DNA of 64,000 nucleotides from Cohnella mopanensis (GTDB taxonomy: Bacteria > Bacillota > Bacilli > Paenibacillales > Paenibacillaceae): contig NZ_JAKRWM010000010.1 of assembly GCF_022352055.1 (NCBI RefSeq), forward strand, positions 186,001 through 250,000, given 5' to 3'. A program made the position numbers and the translations under genes. Numbering within the stretch: the stretch's first letter is position 1; each line of letters opens with the position of its first letter. The notes below the pieces were generated by a model that saw only the letters and a program-made list of their open reading frames with translations, made no database searches and was not told the DNA's origin. Shown here in pieces: positions 52,129 through 61,876 of this stretch.

Positions 52129-52705
52129 ATAAGCCATTCCTTTGAATGAATTCGACAACCGATTCCGGGAGCATATAGCGAATAGAGCCGCCTTCCTTAC
52201 GCCTCCGCCTGATCTCGGATGAAGAAATGCCCATAGGGGGCATTGACGCCCGAATAAGACGGCTCCTTATGAAATCAGGAAGCAAGGAGTCGTCTCCTGG
52301 CTGATCCGGTCTTTCCAAGCCGATAAAAGTTACGCGCCGGGCAAGGTTGTCGATCTCCCGCCAATTCGGCAAGTCCTTGACCATATCGGAGCCGACGATC
52401 CAATGGAAATTCAAATCCGGATGCCGCTCCTGCAGCGCCGTAACCGTATCAATCGTATAGGATGTGCCTGCCCGCCTCAGTTCGATATCTTCTACTCTAA
52501 AAGCCGGATTTCCGGAGATCGCCGCTTCAAGCATAAGCCGTCTCGACGAGCTATCCGCCCCAGGCTGCGGCTTATGAGGCGGCGTTAATGTCGGAATAAA
52601 CCAGACTTCATCGAGCTTGACGGCTTCAAGCGCGGCTTGCGCCGCCAGCAAATGGCCATTATGAATAGGATCGAACGTTCCGCCGAGCAAACCGATCTTA
52701 CGCAT
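52118..52705 (-). CDS. nadD: Nicotinate-nucleotide adenylyltransferase NadD
   Basis: 195 residues. Joins NaMN and ATP to NaAD in NAD synthesis. The nucleotidyltransferase signature GGTFDPIHNGHLLAA (residues 8-22) and the C-terminal ISSSEIRRR (ISSTxxR type) are present, with PPHKP near residue 43. In the conserved yqe operon. Confidence 0.97.
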   Translation of the reverse strand: MRKIGLLGGTFDPIHNGHLLAAQAALEAVKLDEVWFIPTLTPPHKPQPGADSSSRRLMLEAAISGNPAFRVEDIELRRAGTSYTIDTVTALQERHPDLNFHWIVGSDMVKDLPNWREIDNLARRVTFIGLERPDQPGDDSLLPDFIRSRLIRASMPPMGISSSEIRRRRKEGGSIRYMLPESVVEFIQRNGLYES

Positions 52706-52726
52706 AGGCTTCCGCCTTTCCGATCA

Positions 52727-53023
52727 TTATTTGCGAGGAAGCACGATCTGCTTGTGATCTTTGGATTCTTTGTAGAGCACGATCGTTTTGCCGATGACTT
52801 GTGCTAACTCCGAACCCGATTTCTCGGCAAGCTCTGCGCCGATTTCGCGCGGATCATCGTCGCAGTTCGTAAGGACGGAAATCTTGATCAGTTCGCGTAC
52901 TTCGATCGCTTCTTCGATGTGGCGAATCAAGTTATCGTTGGTGCCGCCTTTGCCGACTTGGAAAATCGGGGTAAGGTGATGCGCTAGCGATCTGAGATGG
53001 CGTTTTTGTTTTCCTGTTAACAT
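52727..53023 (-). CDS. yhbY: YhbY/YqeI-type CRM-domain RNA-binding protein
   Basis: 98 residues from ATG 53023 (AGGAATTG upstream), close to B. subtilis YqeI (96). CRM-domain features: LTGKQKRHLRSLAHHL at the start and the GKGG loop in IFQVGKGGTND. It binds the pre-50S ribosome during assembly. It is followed upstream by a 189-bp gap to aroE holding an inverted repeat. Confidence 0.94.
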   Translation of the reverse strand: MLTGKQKRHLRSLAHHLTPIFQVGKGGTNDNLIRHIEEAIEVRELIKISVLTNCDDDPREIGAELAEKSGSELAQVIGKTIVLYKESKDHKQIVLPRK

Positions 53024-53090
53024 TTCAATTCCTGCTTTCATTAGTTGTGGACCCGGCAGACAGGTACTCCGAAAAATGAGTGCTACTCCA

Positions 53091-53154
53091 CCGCTGTTAA
53101 AATCAAGTTGTTCTTTGAATTAATTATGTGGATACAACTCGATTTTAAAGGCGG
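53091..53154. repeat. 64-bp inverted repeat within the aroE-yhbY gap
   Basis: CCGCTGTTAAAATCAAGTTG (from 53091) and the reverse complement of the segment ending at 53154 (CCGCCTTTAAAATCGAGTTG) match in 18 of 21 positions, with a 22-nt A+T-rich loop. There is no T run on either side, so it is not an ordinary terminator. It could be a miniature repeat element or an mRNA processing hairpin inside the operon. Confidence 0.6.
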
Positions 53155-53211
53155 ACGTAAACTTTCCGTATCACCCATTTTCCTCCGTACCTTTGCGAGT
53201 CCATGATTTTT

Positions 53212-54054
53212 TTATTTACCAAAAGATTCAAGGACGACCGAACGCATCGCGTCGACTGGGGCGGGCTGGCCGGTCCAGTACTCGAAGGCGTAGGCGCCTT
53301 GGTAAATGAACATGCCCAAGCCACCGTGAACGCGGCAGCCAAGCTGCTCCGCTTGCTGTAAAAACGCCGTCTTGAGCGGGTTGTAGATCAGGTCGCTCGC
53401 GACCGATCCCGGCTTGAGCCAGGAAGGATCGAGAGGGAGATCGCCGATATTCGGCGACATGCCTACGGAAGTCGTATTGATGACGACGTCCGCGGAGGAG
53501 CAGGCCTCGCGCAGGCCGCTCCACGGAATCGCAGCGATTCGGTCGTCCGGCGAGAACGACGCCGCAAGCTCGACCGCTTTCGCTTCCGTTCGGTTGGCGA
53601 TCAGAATCGCTGCGGGATTTTCTTGAGCCAACGCCCATACGATTCCCCTAGCGGCTCCGCCTGCACCTAACACGACGATCGTTTGGCCGCTTAAGTTCGG
53701 TTCGGCTTCTTCCTTCAAAGAACGAACATAACCGATGCCGTCCGTGTTATATCCGATCAACCGTCCGTTATCGTTGACGATCGTGTTGACGGCTCCGGCC
53801 GCTTTAGCGCCATCGCTAATCTCGTCAAGATAAGCCATGACCTCGACCTTATGCGGTATCGTTACGTTTAAGCCTCTAAATCCCAATGCACGAACACCGG
53901 CTATCGCTTTTTCAAGCGTATCCGGAGTAACATGAAATGCCGCATAGGCACCGTTAATGCCCGACTCCCGAAATGCCCGATTCAGCATGATCGGAGATCT
54001 CGAGTGGCGAATCGGGTCGCCGATGACTCCGAATAATACGGTATGACTATCCAT
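53212..54054 (-). CDS. aroE: Shikimate dehydrogenase
   Basis: 280 residues. NADP-dependent reduction of 3-dehydroshikimate to shikimate in aromatic amino acid synthesis. Seen: GDPIRHSRSP (shikimate binding), NVTIPHK (catalytic Lys near residue 66), GAGGAARG (NADP loop) and NRT. YQGAYAFEYWTG is at the C-terminus. The position between yqeH and yqeI is as in B. subtilis (aroD there). Confidence 0.97.
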   Translation of the reverse strand: MDSHTVLFGVIGDPIRHSRSPIMLNRAFRESGINGAYAAFHVTPDTLEKAIAGVRALGFRGLNVTIPHKVEVMAYLDEISDGAKAAGAVNTIVNDNGRLIGYNTDGIGYVRSLKEEAEPNLSGQTIVVLGAGGAARGIVWALAQENPAAILIANRTEAKAVELAASFSPDDRIAAIPWSGLREACSSADVVINTTSVGMSPNIGDLPLDPSWLKPGSVASDLIYNPLKTAFLQQAEQLGCRVHGGLGMFIYQGAYAFEYWTGQPAPVDAMRSVVLESFGK

Positions 54055-54091
54055 TCTATGTTATCCCCTCTCCCATAAAGAGGCTGCCCGG

Positions 54092-55210
54092 TTACATCAT
54101 GCTGTCCCGTAACATGACTTTAATTCCACGCGGTGCGTGAATGTCTACGGTCGCGCCTGTTTTTCCGTTCGCCTGAATCCATCCCAAGCCCGAAATGAAA
54201 ATATCCTGGTTCGAGTTTGGAGCAATTCTAAGGCGATGCCGAGTCCAAGCCGGAAATGTCTCCAGATCCTCTAAGCTAGGCGGACTTAACATCACTCCGC
54301 GATGTTGCTCGTACAGCTCATCCGCCCGCTCCAGCTTCGTACGATGAACCGTCAATCCGCCGGATAGGTTCACCGTGAACGATTGGCGTTCCCCTTCCAA
54401 GAAATCAAATCGCGCCAAAGCTCCGATAAACAACGATTGCTTCTCGTTTAATTGGTACGTCAACGGTTTTAGAGGTTTGTCCGGTAACAGAGACGCTAAA
54501 TCATGGCGTGGAACGATTTCCGACATCCGCCAAGAATAGACGATTCCTGGCGTATCGATAATGCTTTTGCCATCATCGAGTGGAATATGGACGGCATCGA
54601 GTGTCGTTCCGGGATACCGCGACACCGTAAGCTCGCGCTTCAAATCGCTATAATCCGAAATTAAGCGATTGATCAACGTGCTTTTGCCTACGTTCGTCGC
54701 TCCGACTACATAGACATCCTTATTGTTGCGATATTCGTTGACCGCTTCTACGACTCGGTCGAATCCGATATTGCGTCGGGCGCTGCACAGCACAACGTCC
54801 GCGACCTTCAAGCCTTCTTCGCGGGCTTGCTTCTGTACCCAATTCCGCAGCCGGTTCCAATTCGTGACCGGAGGCAGCAAGTCGATTTTGTTAACGACCA
54901 GCAGCACCGGGTTATTCCCGACGAAACGCTGCAGGCTTGAGATCAAACTTCCTTGAAAATCGAATAAGTCAACGATATGGACGACTAAGCTGTCCGTTGA
55001 AGCGATTCCTCCGAGCAACTTCAGAAACTCGTCCTGATCTACCGTTACGGATGACGCTTCATTATAATTTTTGATTCTGAAGCAGCGTTGGCATACGGCT
55101 TCTTCCTTGTCGAGAGAAGAGGCGGGCACGAAACCCGGCCGCTTCTGATCTTCGCTCTGAAGCGGAATTCCGCAACCCGCGCAACGAGGAGGCTTGTGTT
55201 GATCTGTCAT
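54092..55210 (-). CDS. yqeH: Circularly permuted GTPase YqeH
   Basis: 372 residues. N-terminal zinc finger with two CxxC pairs (CAGC, CQRC). The GTPase motifs come in permuted order: NKIDLLP (G4), CSARRNIG (G5), GATNVGKSTLINR (G1), then DTPGI (G3). YqeH is needed for 30S ribosomal subunit biogenesis. It ends close to aroE and overlaps no gene. Confidence 0.96.
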   Translation of the reverse strand: MTDQHKPPRCAGCGIPLQSEDQKRPGFVPASSLDKEEAVCQRCFRIKNYNEASSVTVDQDEFLKLLGGIASTDSLVVHIVDLFDFQGSLISSLQRFVGNNPVLLVVNKIDLLPPVTNWNRLRNWVQKQAREEGLKVADVVLCSARRNIGFDRVVEAVNEYRNNKDVYVVGATNVGKSTLINRLISDYSDLKRELTVSRYPGTTLDAVHIPLDDGKSIIDTPGIVYSWRMSEIVPRHDLASLLPDKPLKPLTYQLNEKQSLFIGALARFDFLEGERQSFTVNLSGGLTVHRTKLERADELYEQHRGVMLSPPSLEDLETFPAWTRHRLRIAPNSNQDIFISGLGWIQANGKTGATVDIHAPRGIKVMLRDSMM

Positions 55211-55214
55211 CTGG

Positions 55215-55739
55215 TTAGCGTCCTCCCTTATCTGGCCATAGTCCTTTTTTCCGCAGCCGAGCTAATGCAATTTTCTCGATTCTCCGGTTGATCTGCGTTG
55301 CCCAGCCTTCTTCTGCCGGGGCAATCGGCGTGACCAATATCGTGTGTAATCCCGCCCGCCGGCCACCCAATACGTCTGTCAGCATTTGATCGCCTACGAC
55401 TACGGCATGCTCCGCAGAAAGTCCCATCAGACTCAGCGCACGGCGAAACGCAGCCCCGCCGGGCTTACGCGCGGCCGGGATGAATGGAATGCCAAGAGGG
55501 TCGGCAAAATTGCCTACCCTAATCTTGTTATTATTGGAAAGAATGACAACTTGAAACCCCCGCTCCTTGACGATATCCAACCAATCGATCAATTGAGGCG
55601 TGGCAAGCGGAGTTTTGGCGCCTACCAGCGTATTGTCGAGATCGGTTATGATTCCGCGGACTCCACGGGACTTCAATTCATCCAAATCAATATCAAATAC
55701 GGTGTTTACGATTTGATCGGGAAGCAAACGCTTGAACAT
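55215..55739 (-). CDS. yqeG: HAD-family phosphatase YqeG
   Basis: 174 residues, HAD subfamily IIIA. Motif I DLDNTLVG (nucleophile Asp), motif II LSNNN, motif III in AARKPGG and motif IV VVGDQMLTDVLGG. Four bp upstream of yqeH and first in the conserved block. Substrate unknown; related enzymes act on phosphatidylglycerophosphate (YqeG/GEP4 type). Confidence 0.94.
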   Translation of the reverse strand: MFKRLLPDQIVNTVFDIDLDELKSRGVRGIITDLDNTLVGAKTPLATPQLIDWLDIVKERGFQVVILSNNNKIRVGNFADPLGIPFIPAARKPGGAAFRRALSLMGLSAEHAVVVGDQMLTDVLGGRRAGLHTILVTPIAPAEEGWATQINRRIEKIALARLRKKGLWPDKGGR

Positions 55740-55809
55740 CTTAATGAGAACTCCTGTCTGTTAACGGCTGATCTTTCCTCAAAATATACCACACCACCTC
55801 TAGCCTTGC

Positions 55810-55848
55810 AAAAAAAAGACGGGAAAGCCCGGGTAACCCGAGCTTCCC
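55810..55848 (-). terminator. Terminator after the transglutaminase operon
   Basis: On the minus strand GGGAAGCTCGGG and CCCGGGCTTTCCC pair around TTA with a small bulge, followed by GTC and a run of T. It separates the MoxR-DUF58-transglutaminase operon from yqeG. Confidence 0.8.
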
Positions 55849-55894
55849 CTATATCGCCTTATATTCAGTAGAGACGCACTTCCTAATTGTCCCA

Positions 55895-58117
55895 TCATAG
55901 CGCTTTACGGATCTTATTCGCCGCCTCGGTAAACTCATGTAACGTTTGGCTATTGCCGCTATCATGCCCGTACCGAGCCTTCTCGAAGCTCGTTAAGGCT
56001 TCTTCGAACTCATGATGAAGGGATGAGAACTTATTTTCCCAACGGTTAAAGGTTTCCCGAATCGTCTCATGCGACTCTCTGCGCAGGCCTTGGCGCTGCA
56101 AGAAAGACAAGAGCCTCTCCATCTCGCGAACGACTCTTTGATTCGGCGTATTCCCTCGATTGCGAATTCGGTTCCACAGCTTGTGGGCATTATTGCTCCG
56201 GTAAGCTACGAATATCAAGGATAGGATGATCAGTACGACGACAACCGCCCCGACCGGAACAATCCAATCTTTGTTCTTATCTAAAGTGCCTTCTTCGACC
56301 GGCGTTCCGTTTACCTCCGTATCCACGTTAGACTGCAGTACTTCGCCTTCAGGCAAAGGCTGAGGAATGCTAAATCCGGAAGTCGGTTCGAACGGGATCC
56401 AACCGAAGCCTTCGAAATAAACTTCCGCCCACGAATGGGCATCAGCGTTACGTATCGTATAAGTACCCGCTCCTGTCGGATCGGGAATCTCTTCGGGACC
56501 ACCGAAGCGCGCGCGATCTAGCGCGGACGGATCGAATCCGGTAGAATACCCTTTCACCCAGCGCGTCGGCAATCCGATCGACCGAGCCATGACAACGAAT
56601 GAAGTCGAGAAGTAGTCGCAGTAACCCTCTTGGATCTCGAACAAGAAAGAGTCTACGAAATCTCCATTCGACTTATTGGTGCGACGAGACAGGTCTGGAG
56701 TGTTCGTGTAAGGGAACGTTTCCTTCAGATACTGCTCCAGTTTCTTCGCCCGGTCGTAATCGTTCGTCAAGCCGGTTGTTTGTTGTTTCGCCAACTCGCG
56801 AACTCGTTCCGGTAAGCTGTCCGGCAGTTGCAAATAAGGAGCGAGCGGTAGCGAACTCTCGGAAGATGCAGTCGTTTCACGCAATGCTTTCTCGTCGAGA
56901 ATGGTCACTCGAGAAACGACCGAATACGTCTCCACGCGGGCAGGTTTACTCCATCGAAGCTCCCATTCCTCCGGATTCCACTTCAATCCGCTATTGCTGT
57001 CGCTCTTAAGCTCCGTAACGGTCGCAGCAGGACTCGCTGTGAACAGCACGGATTGCTTCCCTTTGCGTTCAACATTGACCGTCTGTACGACTTCAATCGT
57101 TTTGGTTCCTTCGCCTCTAGGCGGTACTAGTTCCATATCGGCAGCGGTCTTGCCAATCTCCGCAGGCACCGTATTCTGGTTTTTACTGTCTCCCCAGCCT
57201 TTGCCGGTGTAGACCATCTTCGATTCGCCCCGCCAGTAGCTGCGCTGAGACGTCGTTATCGTCATGACCGGAGAATAGTCAAATTGAAAACCTCCGCCAA
57301 TATTGCGATCGTCTCTGCTATAGCCCGATAAGGACGAGCCTTTGTTGCCTGAAGAGCTGACCTTCTGAATGCCGCCATCTCCCCCGAAAGCCGGAACTTC
57401 CCGCCCCTGCGCTTCCGTCCAGATCGTATACGGGTCCTCGAGAATGACGGGTGCACGGGGCATGAGAATTCCAACTAGAAGCACGATTACGATAATCAAT
57501 ACGGCAGGAACAGCGATATCGAGCGGCCTTTCAGCCAACGCTTCCCAGCTGTCCGGATGCCGAATCTGCAGTTGCCTTAAATGAAGAACGACCAGCCAAG
57601 CTAATCCTGCGGTAACGATCCAAGCAATGTTGTGCCATAACTCGAGCGGAAAGAAAGAATCGATCGCGGCCATGACTGTAATAGATAACACGATCACGCC
57701 GATTGCGCCTACGCGCCTCGAGCCTATCCACGACAGCACGTGAACGAGGGCAACAACGCCGATCGTTAATTCAATAAAAGGATGGAACTGCTCGGAGTGA
57801 ACGACGATAAAATCTTTTACGTTAGCCCAACTTTTCCAACTGTCCGGCCACCCCTGCCACTCAATCGGGATTTTCAATAGTATGAACCCTATCGCGGCTA
57901 CGCCAGATATGGCCAATCTTATGCCGATTAATCGGGTAATAAGCAATTCCGTAATAGCCGTTACCGTCAATACCCCATAAACGATGAAATAAGTTTCTTC
58001 CCACCAATAGTCAGACAAGCATTGGATTAATTGCAATACGATGACGATCACAAGCAACCTATGAAGCCGCTCCAACACCAATTGCCGCCAAAACTGTTCC
58101 GTTATTCTTAGCTTCAT
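55895..58117 (-). CDS. TgpA-like transmembrane transglutaminase/protease
   Basis: 740 residues: about six N-terminal membrane helices, an extracytoplasmic transglutaminase-like domain, a further membrane helix near residue 625, and a cytoplasmic tail (DUF4129-like). Catalytic elements: GYCDYFST (Cys about 501) and ADAHSWAEVY (His about 560). The third position, usually Asp in DPT, reads FEPT. It overlaps the DUF58 gene by 4 bp. The MoxR-DUF58-transglutaminase trio is a common envelope-associated operon of unknown exact function. Confidence 0.92.
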   Translation of the reverse strand: MKLRITEQFWRQLVLERLHRLLVIVIVLQLIQCLSDYWWEETYFIVYGVLTVTAITELLITRLIGIRLAISGVAAIGFILLKIPIEWQGWPDSWKSWANVKDFIVVHSEQFHPFIELTIGVVALVHVLSWIGSRRVGAIGVIVLSITVMAAIDSFFPLELWHNIAWIVTAGLAWLVVLHLRQLQIRHPDSWEALAERPLDIAVPAVLIIVIVLLVGILMPRAPVILEDPYTIWTEAQGREVPAFGGDGGIQKVSSSGNKGSSLSGYSRDDRNIGGGFQFDYSPVMTITTSQRSYWRGESKMVYTGKGWGDSKNQNTVPAEIGKTAADMELVPPRGEGTKTIEVVQTVNVERKGKQSVLFTASPAATVTELKSDSNSGLKWNPEEWELRWSKPARVETYSVVSRVTILDEKALRETTASSESSLPLAPYLQLPDSLPERVRELAKQQTTGLTNDYDRAKKLEQYLKETFPYTNTPDLSRRTNKSNGDFVDSFLFEIQEGYCDYFSTSFVVMARSIGLPTRWVKGYSTGFDPSALDRARFGGPEEIPDPTGAGTYTIRNADAHSWAEVYFEGFGWIPFEPTSGFSIPQPLPEGEVLQSNVDTEVNGTPVEEGTLDKNKDWIVPVGAVVVVLIILSLIFVAYRSNNAHKLWNRIRNRGNTPNQRVVREMERLLSFLQRQGLRRESHETIRETFNRWENKFSSLHHEFEEALTSFEKARYGHDSGNSQTLHEFTEAANKIRKAL

Positions 58118-59355
58118 GCGCTCGCTACCCCCAATGCTTGGGGAAGTTTATCCAATTGGGACAAGGAGCAAAATTCCCATTGCTTGGATTGGCATAAAGA
58201 TTGCCAATGGCGAAGCTTTGCCGTATCATCCGGTAGCTGATGGGGGTCCGAGATATGAATGACGCTCGGAACCATTCGCTTGCCTTCCAGCGCGCTCATG
58301 GCTTTAATTGTCTGCTCGTCCGTAGACGATCCGATAATGACAATGTGAATGCCCGGTTCGTAACGTTCGGCCACTTGGCAAAGCAAATCTCCGAGAGATA
58401 ACGTTCCGTCCGCTTCGACATCCACCAGATGCTGCAAGAGCTCATCCCGGGAAGTAGGCGTCCGGTCTTGTCCGAACCAATAGGAAGACTCGCCCGCCGA
58501 GACGAAGCCAATAGGCATTCCTTTGGTAATCGTTAATTCGAGCAAAGAAGCCGCCACGGAGACGGCGAGCTCGAACTGGTCCGCTGCTCTATAGGAGGAC
58601 TGTTTCCGGTCCAATACGAACACGACGCGGGGAAGGGCTTCCCTTTCGAACTCCTTGGATTTCCACTGTCCGGTCTTGGCTGTCGCATTCCAGTGAATCC
58701 GCGATAGGCGATCCCCGTGAATATATTCCCTAACCCCGTCAATCTGCGTTGTTTCTCTTGCCCATAACGAGTTGAACGTATGTTGGAATACCCCCCGCTG
58801 CGACTTGCGAAACAGCCGCCAGTCCTTCAGCGCGATCGTGCGAGGTAACACTTGAATACGCATCGGTTGGGCGAAAGAGCCCCGATGCTCGAACAAGCCG
58901 AAGATGTCCCGTGTCGAGCAATCCGTCTTCTGGAATTCATATCTTCCTCTTCTGAGCGGAGCTGTCTCGAACTGAACTTCTCCCCTGCGCCGGTAATCCG
59001 GCACGAAGGACATCTCGTATAATTGCGATTCCCCGCCCGTGGAGCGTATTAGCTTCTCCCTAACGATAATGTATGGAAGCGGCCAAAATCCGGGAATTTG
59101 CATTCGCAGCTTAACTTGCAGCCTCATCCCTGCGGTAAGAAGAGTAGAACTTTTTTCATCCATTTCCGTTATTCGTACGCCTTGTACGCCGCCGATGCCG
59201 CTCCATCGTCCAAGCATCAAATAGACACAAAGCGCGTTAAGAATTACGAAAAGCATAAGAGAGGTTTTTCCGCCTTGAAAAAGCAAGTAGCAAAAAGCCG
59301 TGACGTATAGAAGCGCGCTTAGCCACCAAGCGCGTGGGAAATGAAGCCGCGACAT
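58114..59355 (-). CDS. DUF58-family membrane protein
   Basis: 413 residues: two N-terminal membrane helices (WWLSALLYVTAFCYLLF and a following one), a beta-rich section, and the DUF58 signature DGVREYIHGDRLSRIHWNAT. A VWA-like region follows (VVFVLDRKQSSY). Only 2 bp from moxR and overlapping the transglutaminase gene, so the three are co-expressed. Confidence 0.92.
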   Translation of the reverse strand: MSRLHFPRAWWLSALLYVTAFCYLLFQGGKTSLMLFVILNALCVYLMLGRWSGIGGVQGVRITEMDEKSSTLLTAGMRLQVKLRMQIPGFWPLPYIIVREKLIRSTGGESQLYEMSFVPDYRRRGEVQFETAPLRRGRYEFQKTDCSTRDIFGLFEHRGSFAQPMRIQVLPRTIALKDWRLFRKSQRGVFQHTFNSLWARETTQIDGVREYIHGDRLSRIHWNATAKTGQWKSKEFEREALPRVVFVLDRKQSSYRAADQFELAVSVAASLLELTITKGMPIGFVSAGESSYWFGQDRTPTSRDELLQHLVDVEADGTLSLGDLLCQVAERYEPGIHIVIIGSSTDEQTIKAMSALEGKRMVPSVIHISDPHQLPDDTAKLRHWQSLCQSKQWEFCSLSQLDKLPQALGVASA

Positions 59356-59357
59356 GA

Positions 59358-60311
59358 TTATCGCTCCATCCCTACGGGCACCGGCAACAGACGCAGAACG
59401 TCCTGCAACACTTGCACGGTCGTAACGCCCTGCATTCTAGCTTCGGAGCGCAAGTGCAGTCTATGGCTAAGTACGAGCGGAGCCATCGCTTTCACGTCAT
59501 CCGGCAATACGAAAGCCCGATGGTTAAGGAACGCATAAGCTTTGGATGCGGATGCGAGAGCAACGGCAGCCCGCGGGCTTGCCCCGAGCAATACGCCCGA
59601 ATGCTGGCGGGTTCCGCGTATAAGGGCAACCAGGTAATCGGCGACTGTCGTTTCTAGATGAATGGCTTCCGCTAACCGCTGCATTTCGGCAATGTCTTCT
59701 ACCGTTGCGACCGCCTTCAAGGATTCGGCTGCGCGACTCGCTCCAGGCTCAAGAATTAAGCGCTTCTCGGACACCTCATCCGGGTAACCTAATTTGATTT
59801 TCATCAAGAAACGGTCTAGCTGCGCTTCTGGTAAGTTGTATGTTCCTTCGAATTCAATAGGATTCTGGGTGGCGAATAACATAAAAGGATGCGGTAAAAC
59901 GTGCGTCTCTCCATCGACGGAAACTCTTCGTTCCTCCATCGCTTCCAATAACGCGGATTGCGTCTTCGTAGTAGCCCGGTTAATCTCGTCGGCTAGCAAC
60001 AGGTTGGCCATAACCGGACCCGGCCTGAACACAAACTGCTCCAGCTTCGGATGATAGATGGATACCCCGGTAATGTCCGTAGGCAATAAATCCGGATTAC
60101 ATTGAATACGATGGAACACGCCGCCGATCGACAAAGCTAGTGCTTTCACCATCTGGGTTTTCCCCGTCCCAGGTACGTCTTCGATGAGTACATGCCCTCC
60201 TGCAAGCAAAGCGGTGAGCATGTAAGCGATTTCCTCTTTCTTACCATAAATGCACGATTCCATATTTCGTTTGATTTGATCTACTAGTTGCATCGCGGCA
60301 TGATGATCCAT
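59358..60311 (-). CDS. MoxR-family AAA+ ATPase
   Basis: 317 residues from ATG 60311 (AGGAGG, 9 nt; the longer reading from 60368 lacks one). Walker A EDVPGTGKTQ, Walker B LLLADEINRA, sensor 1 FATQNP and a C-terminal lid with VLPDDVKAMAPLVLSHRL. MoxR ATPases act as chaperones, often with VWA or DUF58 partners, as here. Confidence 0.94.
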   Translation of the reverse strand: MDHHAAMQLVDQIKRNMESCIYGKKEEIAYMLTALLAGGHVLIEDVPGTGKTQMVKALALSIGGVFHRIQCNPDLLPTDITGVSIYHPKLEQFVFRPGPVMANLLLADEINRATTKTQSALLEAMEERRVSVDGETHVLPHPFMLFATQNPIEFEGTYNLPEAQLDRFLMKIKLGYPDEVSEKRLILEPGASRAAESLKAVATVEDIAEMQRLAEAIHLETTVADYLVALIRGTRQHSGVLLGASPRAAVALASASKAYAFLNHRAFVLPDDVKAMAPLVLSHRLHLRSEARMQGVTTVQVLQDVLRLLPVPVGMER

Positions 60312-60422
60312 TTCTCCGTTCCTCCTATGGAATCTACTTTGATGTTTATTATATAGTCCCTTGTTCATTATACCGGAATTTGGATGGGATCGTAAATTTT
60401 AGTTTCTTCCAAATTTCAATAG

Positions 60423-60459
60423 AAAAACAGCCAAACCCATTTTGGGTTTGGCTGTTTTT
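60423..60459. terminator. Bidirectional terminator after spoVAE
   Basis: AAAAACAGCCAAACCCA pairs with TGGGTTTGGCTGTTTTT, a near-perfect long stem with a 3-4-nt loop and A/T flanks. It separates the spoVA operon from moxR. Confidence 0.92.
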
Positions 60460-60485
60460 ACAATATATGGGTCGGAAAACTGCCG

Positions 60486-60839
60486 TTAGCCTTTCGGTTT
60501 CACGACCAAAGCGGCCAAAAAAGAAAATACAATCGCCGCGGAAACGCCCGCGCTCGTTACGCTGAATATGCCTGTAATGACGCCAATCCATCCGACGTTC
60601 TGAAGCTCCGTCAACGCTCCGTGCACCAATGCGTTGCCGAAGCTGGTGATCGGTACCGTAGCTCCCGCTCCGGCGAAATCGACCAACGGATCATACCACC
60701 CGACGGCGTCTAACGCCGCTCCGATTACGACTAATAACGACATCGTATGCGCGGGCGTAAGCTTAACAACGTCGAATAGCAGCTGTCCTACGACGCAGAT
60801 CGCGCCGCCGACAACGAATGCCCATACAAAAGCCATCAT
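60486..60839 (-). CDS. spoVAE: Stage V sporulation protein AE
   Basis: 117 residues, polytopic: MAFVWAFVVGGAICVVGQLL..., GATVPITSFGNALVHGAL. Part of the SpoVA channel in the spore inner membrane that takes up and releases dipicolinic acid. Its ATG overlaps the spoVAD stop (TATGATG), with AGGAGG upstream. Confidence 0.94.
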   Translation of the reverse strand: MMAFVWAFVVGGAICVVGQLLFDVVKLTPAHTMSLLVVIGAALDAVGWYDPLVDFAGAGATVPITSFGNALVHGALTELQNVGWIGVITGIFSVTSAGVSAAIVFSFLAALVVKPKG

Positions 60840-61876
60840 ATTGCGGCTCCTCCTTGCTTCAGAGAGTTCGGAGCTTCAATCGCGACCGCATGCGCTACGC
60901 AGGGAATGCTTTCCCCTTGCTGATACGATATCGGACTGAGTAATGCTCCCGTGGCAACAACGAGTATCCGGCGCAATTCCCCTTTATGAATTCGTTTGAG
61001 AAGATGGCCGTAGGTCACGACCGCGGAACAAGCGCACCCGCTGCCACCTGCTTGCACTTTCTGATTTTGCACGTCGTAAATCATGAGCCCGCAGTCCTGG
61101 AATTTCGTCTGATCCATCGGAACTCCGTTTCTGCGCAACATTTCGCTTGCGAGAGGATGCCCTACGCCTGCCAAATCGCCAGTTACGATCAGATCGTAAT
61201 ACCCGGGCTCCCTTCCGGTATCCTGAAGATGCCCCTGAATGGTATCCACCGCCGCAGGCGCCATCGCCGCCCCCATGTTAAAAGGATCTTTAATGCCCAA
61301 ATCCATGATTTTACCGATTGTAGCTGCAGTGATGATCGGGCCGTCCCCTTCTTGCGCAACTATGGAGGCACCCGCCCCCGTCACCGTGTATTGCGCCGTC
61401 GGAGGCTTCTGCGATCCGTATTCCGTCGGATAGCGAAATTGCTTCTCTGCCGTGCAATTATGGCTGCAAGTGCCCGCCATGACATAATCCCCCGCGCCTG
61501 AGGAGACGATCAAGGAAGCTACGGCGAGCGATTCCATGGAAGTCGAGCACGCACCGAAAACACCGATGTAAGGTGCGCCTAACGTGCGCGCCGCGAACGA
61601 ATTGCTAATGATCTGGTTCATCAGATCTCCGCCCACGAAGAAATTCAGCTTGTCTTTCGATAGCTTCGCATGCTGTAAGGCAATATCCGATGCTTGCTCC
61701 AACAACAATCTCTCGGATTTCTCCCAGGTTGACTGACCCATCTCTAAATCCGGGTGCACCAAATCGAACTCCGAAGCGAGCGGCCCCAGCCCTTCATCAG
61801 GGCCGACGACCGTTCCGGTAGCGATGATTACGGGAGGTTTCGGATATACCCAAGTGCGTTTACCCTGAAGTATCAT
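60836..61876 (-). CDS. spoVAD: Stage V sporulation protein AD
   Basis: 346 residues with a thiolase-like fold: GVFGACSTSMESLAVAS (Cys at the position of the thiolase nucleophile), GAGASIVAQEGDGP, and a C-terminal SGCACSAVVTYGHLL. SpoVAD is the soluble dipicolinic-acid-binding component of the SpoVA channel. It overlaps spoVAC by 17 bp. Confidence 0.96.
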   Translation of the reverse strand: MILQGKRTWVYPKPPVIIATGTVVGPDEGLGPLASEFDLVHPDLEMGQSTWEKSERLLLEQASDIALQHAKLSKDKLNFFVGGDLMNQIISNSFAARTLGAPYIGVFGACSTSMESLAVASLIVSSGAGDYVMAGTCSHNCTAEKQFRYPTEYGSQKPPTAQYTVTGAGASIVAQEGDGPIITAATIGKIMDLGIKDPFNMGAAMAPAAVDTIQGHLQDTGREPGYYDLIVTGDLAGVGHPLASEMLRRNGVPMDQTKFQDCGLMIYDVQNQKVQAGGSGCACSAVVTYGHLLKRIHKGELRRILVVATGALLSPISYQQGESIPCVAHAVAIEAPNSLKQGGAAI

